The notes: generated by a model not told the origin, from the letters alone. A DNA stretch of 59,011 bases from an uncultured Alistipes sp. (GCA_904502285.1 CAJGEC010000011.1:1-59011); one strand, 5' to 3'; numbered from the stretch's first letter, positions 16,340-25,945 are shown. Program-made: numbers and translations.

Positions 16340-18690
16340 AATGTCAAGAGGTATGCTACGTAGGAGATAACCCACGCAATAGCGGTATTATAGATTGCCG
16401 AGCCTACGGCCCATCGCCAATTTAGTTCAGAGCCTATGGCGATAATAGTAGCCAAGCAAGGGAGGTACAAGAGCGAGAAGATGAGGAATGCCACAGCCGT
16501 AGGGAGCGACATATCTCGCGCAATACGCCTACTTACATCCACCGACAACTCATCGTCACTCTCAGGTTCTATATCCGATGGCTCGGCATACAACACATTC
16601 ATCGTACTCACTACAATCTCCTTGGCAGGGATACCCGACATAAGTGCCACGGTAGATTGCCAGCCCATATCCATAGGGGCAAAGACAGGCTCACAGAATT
16701 GGCCGATACGACCGATATATGACTCCTCGTACCTATGTGTCTCAACACCCATATCGTCAGTCGTGCGTGGGTAGTAACCCAACAGCCAGATGACCACCGA
16801 GGCGATAAGAATCAAACCTCCCATCTTCCTGATATACTGCGCACACTTGGTCCACATATGTCTTACAGTAGTGATAAGCATTGGAACTCTATAGGGCGAC
16901 AGCTCCATAACAAAGGGTGCCTCCTGCTCCCTGAACATAAACCTACGCATCAGACGAGCCGAGATAACCGCTAAGGCCATACCGAAGATATAGAGCAAAA
17001 AGAGGGCTGTTCCTGCATGGTCGGGGAAGAAGATGCCGACAATCATCATATAGATAGGCAGACGAGCGCTACACGACATAAAGGGCACTACCATAATGGT
17101 AATGATACGCGAGGTGGTACACTCAATCGTTCGACACGCCATAACGGCTGGCACGTTACAACCAAAGCCCATAACCATAGGGATAAACGACTTGCCGTGG
17201 ACACCCATACGGTGCATAACCTTATCCATAATAAAGGCTGCACGAGCCAAATATCCCGAATCCTCAAGGAAGGAGATAAAGAGGTAGAGAATCATAATGT
17301 TGGGCAGAAAGACCAAGACACTACCCACGCCATTAATCACACCATTAGTGAGCATATCGCGCAGAGCGCCCTCACCCATAGCACTATGGACCACGTCATA
17401 GAGCCACTCTACACCCATCTCAATCCACTGCTGAGGATAGGCACCAAGGGTAAAGGTGCAGTAGAACATAAACCACATCAGGGCAAAAAAGATGGGGAAA
17501 CCCCAGATGCGGTGTGTAACAATGGCATCTATCTTATCACCAAGGGTATTACGGTGGCGCACAGCAGCGGTATAGGTCTCCTTAAGAGCACCCGAAATAA
17601 AGCCATACTTCTGACCCGCCAAAGCCGTCTCTATATCTTCGCCAAGAGCCTGCTCTATGTTGTTTCTGGCACGCTCGGCCATACCCTTCCAGCGCGCAAA
17701 GTGTGGTGCTGACTCAAGCATAGCAACCACCTCCTTGTCGCCCTCAATCATCTTTAGAGCGAAATAGCGTGGTGGGAAGTGCGCGGTGAGTTCATCACGA
17801 TATCGGCGCATATCGTTATTCAGAGGTTCCAACTCCTCCTCAATCACCGAGCCATAACCGATATGGATATGGCGCACACGAGAATCACGATTTTCGTAGA
17901 CCGCAATCACCGAATCTAACAACTCCTCAAGCCCCTTGCCCGAAGGTGCTACCACAGGCACAATCGGCACACCTATCATCTCGCCCAATGCGTCGTGGTC
18001 GAACTTAGCGCCACTACGCTCCATCTCGTCGTACATATTCAGCGCAATGACCATCTTAGGGCTTATGTCGATGAGTTCGGTCGTCAGATATAGGTTGCGC
18101 TCCAGATTCGATGCAACAACCGTATTGACAATCACGTCGGGAGTGTTGTCGATGATATGCTTACGCACGTAGCGCTCTTCGGGAGAATAGGCCGAAAGTG
18201 CGTATGTTCCTGGCAAATCTGTAATCTCTATGGTATACCCCTTATACTTAAGCGAGCCATATTTAGCATCCACCGTAACACCGCTATAGTTACCCACGTG
18301 TTCGCTACGGCCACAAAGGGTATTAAAGAGCGAGGTCTTGCCCGAATTGGGATTTCCAACCAAGCCCACGCTGATATGGTTATGGCTGCTACGCACAGCC
18401 TCGCCGAGAGTAATATCATTTGCAACAAGGGTCGATAGGTCGGGTTGGATTAGTTTCACAGCCTCGGCTCGCGTCATCACCACAATCATCTCGGCCTCCT
18501 TGCGACGCAAGGATATGTCGTAGCCCATAATGTGATACTCGATAGGGTCTTTGAGCGGAGCATCGAGGATTACCGAAACCTCTTGTCCCTTGACAAATCC
18601 CATCTCCATTATGCGACGTCTAAAACCACCATAGCCAAGCACCTTGACCACGATAGCACTCTCTCCAGTTTTAAGTTCACTTAGACGCAT
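16327..18690 (-). CDS. feoB: Fused FeoA-FeoB ferrous iron transporter
   Basis: A 787-residue fusion. Residues 1-72 form a FeoA SH3-like domain. The G domain follows with G1 GNPNSGKTS, G3 DLPGTY and the G4 NMYD motif near residue 216. The C-terminal half holds the FeoB gate/core membrane helices, including the conserved GFGCNVPAVMACR motif and the late GIPAKEIV motif. It imports Fe2+ under low oxygen. The fusion is normal for Bacteroidetes. A -7 box TACCTTTG is at 18719-18726. No Fur-type site was recognised with confidence. Confidence 0.95.
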   Translation of the reverse strand: MRLSELKTGESAIVVKVLGYGGFRRRIMEMGFVKGQEVSVILDAPLKDPIEYHIMGYDISLRRKEAEMIVVMTRAEAVKLIQPDLSTLVANDITLGEAVRSSHNHISVGLVGNPNSGKTSLFNTLCGRSEHVGNYSGVTVDAKYGSLKYKGYTIEITDLPGTYALSAYSPEERYVRKHIIDNTPDVIVNTVVASNLERNLYLTTELIDISPKMVIALNMYDEMERSGAKFDHDALGEMIGVPIVPVVAPSGKGLEELLDSVIAVYENRDSRVRHIHIGYGSVIEEELEPLNNDMRRYRDELTAHFPPRYFALKMIEGDKEVVAMLESAPHFARWKGMAERARNNIEQALGEDIETALAGQKYGFISGALKETYTAAVRHRNTLGDKIDAIVTHRIWGFPIFFALMWFMFYCTFTLGAYPQQWIEMGVEWLYDVVHSAMGEGALRDMLTNGVINGVGSVLVFLPNIMILYLFISFLEDSGYLARAAFIMDKVMHRMGVHGKSFIPMVMGFGCNVPAVMACRTIECTTSRIITIMVVPFMSCSARLPIYMMIVGIFFPDHAGTALFLLYIFGMALAVISARLMRRFMFREQEAPFVMELSPYRVPMLITTVRHMWTKCAQYIRKMGGLILIASVVIWLLGYYPRTTDDMGVETHRYEESYIGRIGQFCEPVFAPMDMGWQSTVALMSGIPAKEIVVSTMNVLYAEPSDIEPESDDELSVDVSRRIARDMSLPTAVAFLIFSLLYLPCLATIIAIGSELNWRWAVGSAIYNTAIAWVISYVAYLLTLWII

Positions 18691-18718
18691 ATATTCTTTT
18701 TATTTCTCTTATTGGCGA

Positions 18719-18726
18719 CAAAGGTA
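18719..18726 (-). promoter_or_regulatory. -7 box (TACCTTTG) of feoAB
   Basis: Minus-strand TAnnTTTG element about 28 bases upstream of ATG 18690. Confidence 0.6.
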
Positions 18727-18866
18727 TAAAATATCGTTTTTTTATACAATCCCCACAATTAGGGATTTTGCACTAATACTATCTTAGGCCTATAAGCATA
18801 AAGGCGTAGGATGAAGTGATTCGTCGGATAATCACTATCTTAAGGTTGAAAAAAGAGAGTAAAAAA

Positions 18867-18896
18867 TTTGCAAAACAAAAATATTTTATAACTTTG
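18867..18896 (+). promoter_or_regulatory. Promoter (TTTG, N18, TAACTTTG) of the Hc1 gene
   Basis: TTTG at 18867-18870 and TAACTTTG at 18889-18896 match the full two-part Bacteroidetes promoter. An A/T-rich spacer and the strong match suggest high expression. Confidence 0.65.
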
Positions 18897-18928
18897 CATA
18901 ACGAAAAACCTTATAAAACATTTACGAT

Positions 18929-19105
18929 ATGAAGACATTAGTAGAGAACATTGCAGCTCAGTATGAGGCTTTTGCTTCAAACGCAGCATTGCAGATTGAG
19001 AAGAACAACAAGGCAGCTGGCACACGTGCTCGTAAGGCAGCGTTGGAGCTTTCTAAGCTTTTGAAGGAGTTCCGCCAGGTCTCTGTTGAGGAGGCTAAGA
19101 AGTAA
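18929..19105 (+). CDS. Histone H1-like DNA-binding protein, Hc1 family
   Basis: A 58-residue basic helical protein matching the Hc1-like family of Bacteroidetes. It keeps the conserved core (alanine-rich helix, GTRARKAALELSKLLKEFR) but lacks the long lysine-rich tail of chlamydial Hc1. It should bind DNA non-specifically and shape the nucleoid. It is small enough to be missed by gene finders. It has a strong promoter and a strong terminator of its own, so it is an independent, probably abundant, transcript. Confidence 0.88.
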   Translation: MKTLVENIAAQYEAFASNAALQIEKNNKAAGTRARKAALELSKLLKEFRQVSVEEAKK

Positions 19106-19169
19106 TCCTTCTAAAGTTCGTAAAGGGCTGAAAAAGAGATTGTTCTTCTTCAATTCCCGATACCAACAT

Positions 19170-19208
19170 TCCCGATGTGTAACATATATGCACATCGGGA
19201 TTTTTTTG
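19170..19208 (+). terminator. Terminator after the Hc1 gene
   Basis: A 10-bp stem (TCCCGATGTG / CACATCGGGA) with an 11-base loop is followed by seven T. Confidence 0.9.
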
Positions 19209-19233
19209 TATTATGGTCTCTCAAAAAAAATCT

Positions 19234-19266
19234 ATTTGCTTTTAAGCAAAAAAATTCATATCTTTA
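19234..19266 (+). promoter_or_regulatory. Promoter of the cvfB-uvrA run (TTTG ... TATCTTTA)
   Basis: TTTG at 19234-19237 and TATCTTTA at 19259-19266, one base off consensus, about 36 bases upstream of ATG 19303. Confidence 0.45.
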
Positions 19267-19302
19267 CGTGCTTAATATTATAACACAATCGTTTGAGAAA
19301 TT

Positions 19303-20139
19303 ATGAAAACAGGCGAAATACAGCGACTCAAAGTTAATCGAATTTCAGATTTTGGTCTTTACCTTATCGACAACGAGGGTGTGGAGGTATTGCTCCCCAA
19401 CCGATTTACTCGTCTCGATATGAAGGAGGGTGACGAGGTAGATGTCTTTGTCTATCACGACTCCGAGGATCGTCTCGTAGCCTCTACCGAGCAACCTCTA
19501 ATCAAGGTTGGAGAGGTAGCAGCGCTTAAGGTCGTGGACAAGAATATCCACGGAGCATTCCTCGATTGGGGTCTCTCAGGCAAACACCTCTTCCTCCCAA
19601 ACCGCAACCAGCAGGGAGGTGTCATCGCAGGCCAGAAGAGCGTAGTCTATATGTACGTCGATGAGCGCACAGGTCGCTGTGTGGCAACAAACAAGATTAA
19701 GCCATTCATCTACAACGACGATCCACTAACGGTAAAGGTTGGCGACGAGGTAGATGCCTTCATCGCCTACGAGACCCCTATTGGTTTCCGTGTGGTTATC
19801 AACAACCGCCACTGGGGTATGATCTACAAGAACCAACTCTTCAAGCCTGTTCGCATTGGCGAGCATCACCGTGGTTGGATTCGTAAGATTACCGAGGATA
19901 TGCGCATCGACCTTAGCCTTCAGCAGCAGGGCTTGGCCGAGGTTGAGACATCCGTAGTACGCCTTGAGGCTCTTCTCAAGGAGCACGGAGGCGTGCTTGG
20001 CGTAAACGACCGAAGCGAGCCACAGGAGGTAGCTCGCCTTACGGGTATGAGCAAGAAGGTATTTAAGAGGTGCTTGGGTATGTTGCTCAAGCAGGGCAAG
20101 GTGCGTCAGACGGAGTTTGGCATCGAGGTTATTAAGTAG
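19303..20139 (+). CDS. cvfB: S1-domain RNA-binding protein, CvfB/YitL family
   Basis: A 278-residue protein with S1-like OB folds (about 1-62, 66-130 and 140-205) and a C-terminal winged-helix-like region (about 215-278), the arrangement of the CvfB family. The typical segments FGLYLIDNEG, GAFLDWGL and GLSGKHLFLP are present. CvfB binds RNA and affects virulence gene expression in Staphylococcus. Its role in this group is unknown. It is first in a run of five same-strand genes ending in uvrA, with a 16-base gap to the methyltransferase. Confidence 0.85.
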   Translation: MKTGEIQRLKVNRISDFGLYLIDNEGVEVLLPNRFTRLDMKEGDEVDVFVYHDSEDRLVASTEQPLIKVGEVAALKVVDKNIHGAFLDWGLSGKHLFLPNRNQQGGVIAGQKSVVYMYVDERTGRCVATNKIKPFIYNDDPLTVKVGDEVDAFIAYETPIGFRVVINNRHWGMIYKNQLFKPVRIGEHHRGWIRKITEDMRIDLSLQQQGLAEVETSVVRLEALLKEHGGVLGVNDRSEPQEVARLTGMSKKVFKRCLGMLLKQGKVRQTEFGIEVIK

Positions 20140-20155
20140 TCGAAAATCTTATACA

Positions 20156-20914
20156 ATGGCACTAAAGACCGCAGAGAGGGTATCGCGTGAAGTCAGCGAC
20201 AACTACGTCTTTCAACGCTCACACCTTGCATACGTAGAGGCATCTAAGTTGGTTTCGGGAGAGGTTCTCGAAATCGGCACAGGCACGGGCTATGGCGTAG
20301 ATATCATCGCACCCTGCGTGGAGAGGTTTGTAACCATCGACAAGACCCGCTCTGAGGATTTGGGCATAATGCCCGAAAACGTAACCTTCAAGGAGGCTTG
20401 CGTACCTCCACTCCCCTTCGACGACGATAGTTTCGACTACGTTGTATCGTTTCAGGTAATTGAACATATACGCAAGGATCGAGAGTTTGTCAAAGAGGTA
20501 CACCGAGTGCTAAAGCCTGGGGGCAAGTTTATAGTTAGCACACCAAATAGACCGATGTCCATAACTCGCAACCCTTGGCACGTGAGGGAGTACTCAATAG
20601 TTGAGTTTAGCAAGTTATTCGATGGCTTCACTAAGGTAGAGGCTCTGGGTGTGGAGGGTAACGAACGAGTGTGGGAGTACTACACCAAAAACCGAGAGTC
20701 GGTCAATCGCATTATGCGTTTCGACATATTGCGTATGCAGTGGTGGCTACCTCGCTGGATATTACAGATACCATACGACATCCTCAACCGCATAAATCGT
20801 CGTCGTCTGCACAACCAAAATAGAGAGCTCACCGAGGGTATTGCGATGAGCGACTACGCCATCACAGCGGCACACGAGGGCTGTTTTGACCTCTTCTATA
20901 TAGCAACAAAGTGA
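20156..20914 (+). CDS. Class I SAM-dependent methyltransferase
   Basis: A 252-residue protein with the SAM-binding motif I EIGTGTGYG near residue 38, an acidic motif II and the post-motif segment FDDDSFDYVVSFQVIEH, as in Methyltransf_11. The later HRVLKPGGKF motif is also typical. A C-terminal region (about 170-252) rich in Arg and aromatic residues is not assignable. The substrate is unknown. ATG 20156 follows the cvfB stop by 16 bases. Its stop codon overlaps the start of the next gene. Confidence 0.85.
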   Translation: MALKTAERVSREVSDNYVFQRSHLAYVEASKLVSGEVLEIGTGTGYGVDIIAPCVERFVTIDKTRSEDLGIMPENVTFKEACVPPLPFDDDSFDYVVSFQVIEHIRKDREFVKEVHRVLKPGGKFIVSTPNRPMSITRNPWHVREYSIVEFSKLFDGFTKVEALGVEGNERVWEYYTKNRESVNRIMRFDILRMQWWLPRWILQIPYDILNRINRRRLHNQNRELTEGIAMSDYAITAAHEGCFDLFYIATK

Positions 20915-21669
20915 TGAAACAGCGCATAGCCATAGTACAACGCGACATCATCTGGCGAGATGTCGAAGCCAACCTCAAGGCCTTGGAGGAGATATTCTAC
21001 AACATTGAGGCCGACGTCATCGTGCTATCCGAGATGTTCCAGACGGGCTTCGCCGTCGAGCCTAAGGAGATTGCCGACAATGGCACTACCCTACGCTGGA
21101 TGCAGCTGATGGCCCAAAAGTTCGACACCGCCATCGTTGGCTCTGTGGCAACGAGCGTGGAGGGTAGATACTACAACCGTCTCTACTTCGTTATGCCAGA
21201 CGGCGAGGTAGAGTCGTACGACAAGCACCACCTCTTCAGCATTGGTGGCGAGGCAGAGCGATACACGGCAGGCAATGAGCGCAAGGTGGTACACTGGCGA
21301 GGTATCGACTACCTCTTAGAGATATGCTACGACCTGCGTTTTCCAGTATGGAGCAGATGGCGTGGCGATTACGACGCAATAATCTACTCGGCCCTATGGC
21401 CAAAGCCACGACGCGAAGTGTGGAGAACACTGCTTCGTGCCAGAGCGATAGAGAATCAGGCATACGTCATCGGCGTAAACCGTACGGGCGTAGAGCCAGG
21501 CCTGGAGTATAGCGGTGACTCGGCCATCATAGATTACCGAGGTTGTACTATGGTGGATATGGCATCGAGTGAGGGTGTAGAGATTGTAGAGATAGATAGC
21601 GAGGCTCTCGGTGCCTTCAGGGCGAAGTTCAACGTGGGTCGCGATGCAGATAGTTTTAACATAGGATAA
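20914..21669 (+). CDS. Carbon-nitrogen hydrolase (omega-amidase/YafV-like)
   Basis: A 251-residue nitrilase-superfamily enzyme with the full catalytic triad Glu40 (VLSEMF), Lys104 (YDKHHLF) and Cys138 (EICYDLRFP). The sequence order matches YafV-type omega-amidases, which hydrolyse alpha-ketoglutaramate and similar amides formed as by-products of transamination. ATG 20914 overlaps the TGA of the methyltransferase gene in TGATG, so the genes are coupled. A GTG three bases earlier is possible. Substrate is inferred from family resemblance. Confidence 0.87.
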   Translation: MKQRIAIVQRDIIWRDVEANLKALEEIFYNIEADVIVLSEMFQTGFAVEPKEIADNGTTLRWMQLMAQKFDTAIVGSVATSVEGRYYNRLYFVMPDGEVESYDKHHLFSIGGEAERYTAGNERKVVHWRGIDYLLEICYDLRFPVWSRWRGDYDAIIYSALWPKPRREVWRTLLRARAIENQAYVIGVNRTGVEPGLEYSGDSAIIDYRGCTMVDMASSEGVEIVEIDSEALGAFRAKFNVGRDADSFNIG

Positions 21670-21679
21670 TTGAGAAGAT

Positions 21680-22456
21680 ATGAGCATAAATGAGATAGTT
21701 CTACTCCTTGGTTCGGGAATCTTGGTGGGTATCATCAACACCTTGGGTGGTGGTGGTTCGGTAATTACTATGTCACTATTTATGGCTATGGGTATGCCTA
21801 TAGCCTTAGCTAATGGTACTAACCGTATCGCTGTTCTTTTGCAGAATTTGTCGGCAACGGTGGCCTTCTTGCGCAAGGGTATGCTCCACATAAAGAGCGG
21901 ATTGTTACTCTCCATCCCAGCAATCATTGGTAACATCTTCGGTGCTATGGTGGCTACGGAGGTGAGCGAGTCGGTATTCAAGATTTGCCTAAGCGTAGTG
22001 CTTGCCATAATCCTCATATACCTTATCTTAGGTAAAGATAAACAGCAGGTTACAGGTGGCCACGGCCTATCAATCAAGTGGTGGCACTACATCTGGTTCT
22101 TCATCATAGGCTTCTATGGCGGTTACATCTACATTGGTCTCGGCTTTCTAATTTTGGCCATCTCCATCTGGACTATGGACCTCGACATAATCACCGCAAA
22201 CGTCATCAAGGGCTTTGTCATATTCCTATCCACACCATTCGCCTTGGCCGTATTCGTCTATAACGGACAGGTGGAGTGGATGGCAGGTTTATTGCACGGT
22301 GTTGGTAACATCATCGGTGCGGTGATGGCATCGCATTGGGCGATGAGTTGGGGTGTTAAGTTTGTGCGCTGGTTCACCCTCGCTATCATCGTGGTCTTCT
22401 TCGTAGACCTTATGGGATGGATATCTCTGCAGTCGCTACTGTCGCACCTTTTATAA
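21680..22456 (+). CDS. TauE/SafE-family sulfite/sulfonate exporter-like protein
   Basis: A 258-residue protein with about eight hydrophobic segments and the family's repeated glycine pattern (GIINTLGGGGSVIT in the first half, GFYGGYIYIGLG in the second). Members move sulfur-containing or small organic anions across the inner membrane. The substrate here is not known. It begins 10 bases after the nitrilase gene and ends 9 bases before uvrA, so it is inside the same operon. Confidence 0.85.
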   Translation: MSINEIVLLLGSGILVGIINTLGGGGSVITMSLFMAMGMPIALANGTNRIAVLLQNLSATVAFLRKGMLHIKSGLLLSIPAIIGNIFGAMVATEVSESVFKICLSVVLAIILIYLILGKDKQQVTGGHGLSIKWWHYIWFFIIGFYGGYIYIGLGFLILAISIWTMDLDIITANVIKGFVIFLSTPFALAVFVYNGQVEWMAGLLHGVGNIIGAVMASHWAMSWGVKFVRWFTLAIIVVFFVDLMGWISLQSLLSHLL

Positions 22457-22465
22457 CAAGAGTCT

Positions 22466-25309
22466 ATGGCAAAGAGGTCTATTGAGGTGACGGGAGCGCG
22501 TGTCCACAACCTTAAGAATGTCGATGTATCCATACCACGTGACTCCTTGGTCGTTATCACGGGTCTCTCAGGCTCAGGAAAATCATCTTTGGCCTTTGAC
22601 ACCATTTATGCTGAGGGACAGCGTCGCTATATGGAGACTCTGTCGGCCTATGCGCGTCAGTTTGTGGGTAATATGGAGCGTCCCGACGTGGATCACATCA
22701 CGGGTTTAAGCCCTGTGGTGGCAATTGAGCAGAAGACAACAAACAAGAACCCTCGTTCGACGGTGGGTACTGTTACCGAGATAAACGACTTCCTACGTCT
22801 GCTCTTTGCACGTGCTTCAAGAGCCTACTCCCCTCGCACGGGTGAGCCTATGGTGCGCTACAGCGACGAGCAGATTTGCAACCTTATGATTAACGGTTTC
22901 GATGGTCGCCGTGTAGCATTCCTCGCCCCCGTAGTCAAGGGTCGCAAAGGACACTACCGCGAACTCTTCGAGACGATGCTCCGCAAGGGCTATATCTACG
23001 CCCGCATAGATGGAGAGATACGCGAGATATCGTCGGGGATGAAACTCGACAGATACAAGATACACACTATCGATATGGTCATCGATCGCCTTGTCATTGG
23101 CGAGGCTCACCGCGACCGTATGATGACATCGCTCGCAGAGGCGATGAAACAGGGCAACGGCACGATGATGCTCTACGACTACGGCACCGAGGGCATACGC
23201 TATTACTCGCGCAACCTTATGTGTCCCACCACAGGAGAGGCCTTCGAAGAGCCACAGCCACACACCTTCTCGTTCAACTCTCCTAAGGGTGCTTGTCCCT
23301 CGTGCAATGGTCTTGGTGAGCGTGCCGTCTTCGATATCCGCAAGATAATCCCCGATGGGTCGCTCTCGATTCGTGAGGGCGGTATCGAGCCATTAGGCAA
23401 GTACCATAGCAACCTCCTCTTTGCTATGATGGAGGTCTTGGGTCGTCGCTACGACTTTACTATTGACGACCCCGTAGATGATATCCCCCAGGAGGGTATG
23501 AATGCCATTCTCTATGGCGACTCAGAGCCTATGACCATCAACCTCTCGGAGTTTGGTGGCACGGGCGGTACGTCGATGACACAGTGGATGGGTCTGTCGG
23601 AGTGGTTGCTCCGCAACATCGACGAGGAGTCGAAGCGCGGAGAGAAGTGGCGAGAGCAGTTCTTGGTAAGGGAGGTATGTCCCACCTGCAAAGGCTCGCG
23701 CCTAAAGGCCGAAGCCCTCTACTTCCGTATCGGAGATAAGAATATAGCCGAGGTCTCGGCAATGTCTATAACGGAGTTCAAGGAGTGGATTTCGCATATC
23801 GACGACCTTCTTGATAGCAAGGAGCGCACCATCGCACGAGATATAATAAAAGAGATACGTGAGCGTACCGGTTTCCTCGTGGATGTCGGTCTCGGCTACC
23901 TATCCCTATCGCGCGCCTCACGCACCATATCGGGAGGCGAGGCCCAGCGCATACGCCTTGCTACGCAGATAGGCTCAAAACTTGTGAACGTACTCTACAT
24001 CCTCGACGAGCCGAGCATCGGCCTACACCAGAGGGATAACCAACGCCTCATATCGAGCCTAAAGCAACTACGCGATGCCGGCAACTCGATAATCGTCGTA
24101 GAACACGACGAGGATATGATGCGCTCGGCAGACTACATCGTCGATGTGGGCCCATTGGCGGGTCGTCGTGGTGGCAAGATTGTGGCTACGGGAACATACG
24201 ACGACATCTGCAAGAGCGACAGTATCACGGCCGACTACCTTACTGGCCGCAGACGCATAGAGCCACCAGCATCCCTACGCCCAGGAAATGGTAACTACCT
24301 CACCATACGTGGTGCTAAGGGCCACAACCTCAAGGGTGTAGATGTATCAATCCCATTGGGTAAGTTTGTCTGCATAACAGGTGTTTCGGGATCGGGAAAG
24401 TCCTCTTTAATAAATGGCACACTCCGCCCAATACTCTCACGACACCTATACCGCTCGTTCGATCAGCCACTGAAATATGAGTCGATAGAGGGTATGGAAC
24501 ATATCGACAAACTCGTCGTGGTGGACCAATCCCCAATTGGCCGTACGCCAAGGAGCAACCCCGCGACATATACCAACGTATTTAGCGACATCAGAAAACT
24601 CTTCGAGATGACCCCCGATGCACAGATTCGTGGATATAAGGCTGGTCGCTTCTCGTTCAACGTCAAGGGTGGTCGTTGTGAGGAGTGTCGTGGCGCAGGT
24701 CATCAGACTATAGAGATGAACTTTCTGCCCGACGTATATGTCAAGTGTCGCGCGTGTGGTGGCAACAGGTATAACCGTGAGACTCTGGAGGTTAAATACA
24801 AGGGCAAGAGCATCAACGACGTACTCAATATGACTATAAATATGGCTGTTGAGTTCTTCGAGCATATACCATCCATACACCAGAAGTTGCGCGCCATTCA
24901 AGAGGTTGGTTTGGGCTACCTCACTTTAGGACAACCCTGCACAACACTCTCAGGAGGAGAGTCGCAACGCATAAAACTTGCCACGGAGTTATCCAAGCGC
25001 GAGACGGGTCGCACACTCTACATCCTCGATGAGCCAACAACGGGACTCCACTTCGAGGATATTAAGCAATTGCTCGACGTAATAAATCGCTTGGTGGATT
25101 GTGGAAATACGGCCATCGTGATTGAACATAACCTCGACGTAGTGAAGGTTGCCGACTGGATTATAGATATGGGCCCTGAGGGTGGCTCAGGCGGTGGAAA
25201 TGTCGTGGTGGAGGGTACTCCAGAGCAGGTTATGCAGTGCAAGGAGAGTTACACGGGATACTACCTAAAGCAGATGGCCAACCATAGCGACGCACCTGCC
25301 TTAGAGTAG
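22466..25309 (+). CDS. uvrA: UvrABC excinuclease subunit A
   Basis: A 947-residue DNA damage sensor of full length. The two ABC ATPase halves carry Walker A motifs GLSGSGKSS and GVSGSGKSS, signature motifs SGGEAQRI and SGGESQRI, and zinc-finger cysteines in CPSCNG and CEECRG...CRACGG. It loads UvrB onto lesions in nucleotide excision repair. It ends the cvfB operon and is separated by only 9 bases from the convergent DUF4251 gene with no obvious terminator, so read-through antisense transcription is likely. Confidence 0.97.
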   Translation: MAKRSIEVTGARVHNLKNVDVSIPRDSLVVITGLSGSGKSSLAFDTIYAEGQRRYMETLSAYARQFVGNMERPDVDHITGLSPVVAIEQKTTNKNPRSTVGTVTEINDFLRLLFARASRAYSPRTGEPMVRYSDEQICNLMINGFDGRRVAFLAPVVKGRKGHYRELFETMLRKGYIYARIDGEIREISSGMKLDRYKIHTIDMVIDRLVIGEAHRDRMMTSLAEAMKQGNGTMMLYDYGTEGIRYYSRNLMCPTTGEAFEEPQPHTFSFNSPKGACPSCNGLGERAVFDIRKIIPDGSLSIREGGIEPLGKYHSNLLFAMMEVLGRRYDFTIDDPVDDIPQEGMNAILYGDSEPMTINLSEFGGTGGTSMTQWMGLSEWLLRNIDEESKRGEKWREQFLVREVCPTCKGSRLKAEALYFRIGDKNIAEVSAMSITEFKEWISHIDDLLDSKERTIARDIIKEIRERTGFLVDVGLGYLSLSRASRTISGGEAQRIRLATQIGSKLVNVLYILDEPSIGLHQRDNQRLISSLKQLRDAGNSIIVVEHDEDMMRSADYIVDVGPLAGRRGGKIVATGTYDDICKSDSITADYLTGRRRIEPPASLRPGNGNYLTIRGAKGHNLKGVDVSIPLGKFVCITGVSGSGKSSLINGTLRPILSRHLYRSFDQPLKYESIEGMEHIDKLVVVDQSPIGRTPRSNPATYTNVFSDIRKLFEMTPDAQIRGYKAGRFSFNVKGGRCEECRGAGHQTIEMNFLPDVYVKCRACGGNRYNRETLEVKYKGKSINDVLNMTINMAVEFFEHIPSIHQKLRAIQEVGLGYLTLGQPCTTLSGGESQRIKLATELSKRETGRTLYILDEPTTGLHFEDIKQLLDVINRLVDCGNTAIVIEHNLDVVKVADWIIDMGPEGGSGGGNVVVEGTPEQVMQCKESYTGYYLKQMANHSDAPALE

Positions 25310-25318
25310 TAAATCAGA

Positions 25319-25879
25319 TTAAATAGCCAATAAATTACCACTATACTGCACACTATTATAATAAGGAGAACTTATGGTAAGTAGTGCGCCACCATAGTGT
25401 GAGTATATCTCAAAGGTGAAGGTGTAGGTGGTGGCTGAGAACATCGTAGAACTAAAGGTCACGCTCCACCCCTCGTGGGTCTGCTCGACGGTATAACCCG
25501 TAACATCGGGCAAGACATAGTTGAAAAGCACAGGGTAATAGGGAGGCGTGAAGCCCTTGATAAAGGGGATGCAGACATCCACGGCATCACTCCACACCAC
25601 AACCTCATAGGAGGGATTCATCAAATTACGCATTATGCCCGCAGGCATCTGTTGCATCGTCTGTGGCACAAACCGATAGTTGTGCGACAACACCAACGAA
25701 TCAACAAATTTCTCGTAGTTAGCCAAACGCTCGGCACGTCGCTGTTGGCGAGCCTCCTGCTGTGCTGTACGTTGCGACTGACTCTTTGTGGCGTCACTCT
25801 CCTCGGCATCAAGCACCCAAGCGACACCCGTAACAAGGATAGCAATAACTGCTACTGTAGTAAGTATTGGTCGTCTCAT
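25319..25879 (-). CDS. DUF4251-family exported protein
   Basis: A 186-residue protein from Met 25879 (MRRPILTTVAV). A hydrophobic N-terminal segment (about 4-21) is followed by a Gln/Arg/Ala-rich coiled stretch and a DUF4251-like domain (about 60-186), recognisable by the FVDSLV.S..YRF..Q.M pattern and the closing YSGNLLAI strand. Function is unknown. DUF4251 proteins are exported in Bacteroidetes. An alternative start at 25903 adds 8 residues but would lie in the loop of a terminator hairpin, so 25879 is preferred. Confidence 0.72.
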   Translation of the reverse strand: MRRPILTTVAVIAILVTGVAWVLDAEESDATKSQSQRTAQQEARQQRRAERLANYEKFVDSLVLSHNYRFVPQTMQQMPAGIMRNLMNPSYEVVVWSDAVDVCIPFIKGFTPPYYPVLFNYVLPDVTGYTVEQTHEGWSVTFSSTMFSATTYTFTFEIYSHYGGALLTISSPYYNSVQYSGNLLAI

Positions 25880-25881
25880 AA

Positions 25882-25916
25882 AAAAAAGATGTTTGTTATC
25901 CATAGGACAACAAACA
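25882..25916 (-). terminator. Terminator/attenuator between cdaA and the DUF4251 gene
   Basis: An 8-bp stem (TGTTTGTT / AACAAACA, 25890-25897 with 25909-25916) is followed on the minus strand by a run of eight T and then directly by ATG 25879. It can end cdaA transcripts or attenuate read-through into the next gene. Confidence 0.75.
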
Positions 25917-25945
25917 CCATACCAACGATTATGGAGTCCAAAGGG

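Noticed and set aside
17017..17712. A 231-codon plus-strand open frame inside feoAB
   Set aside because: Antisense shadow of a clear FeoB coding region, with low-complexity His/Thr/Asn composition and no recognisable domain.
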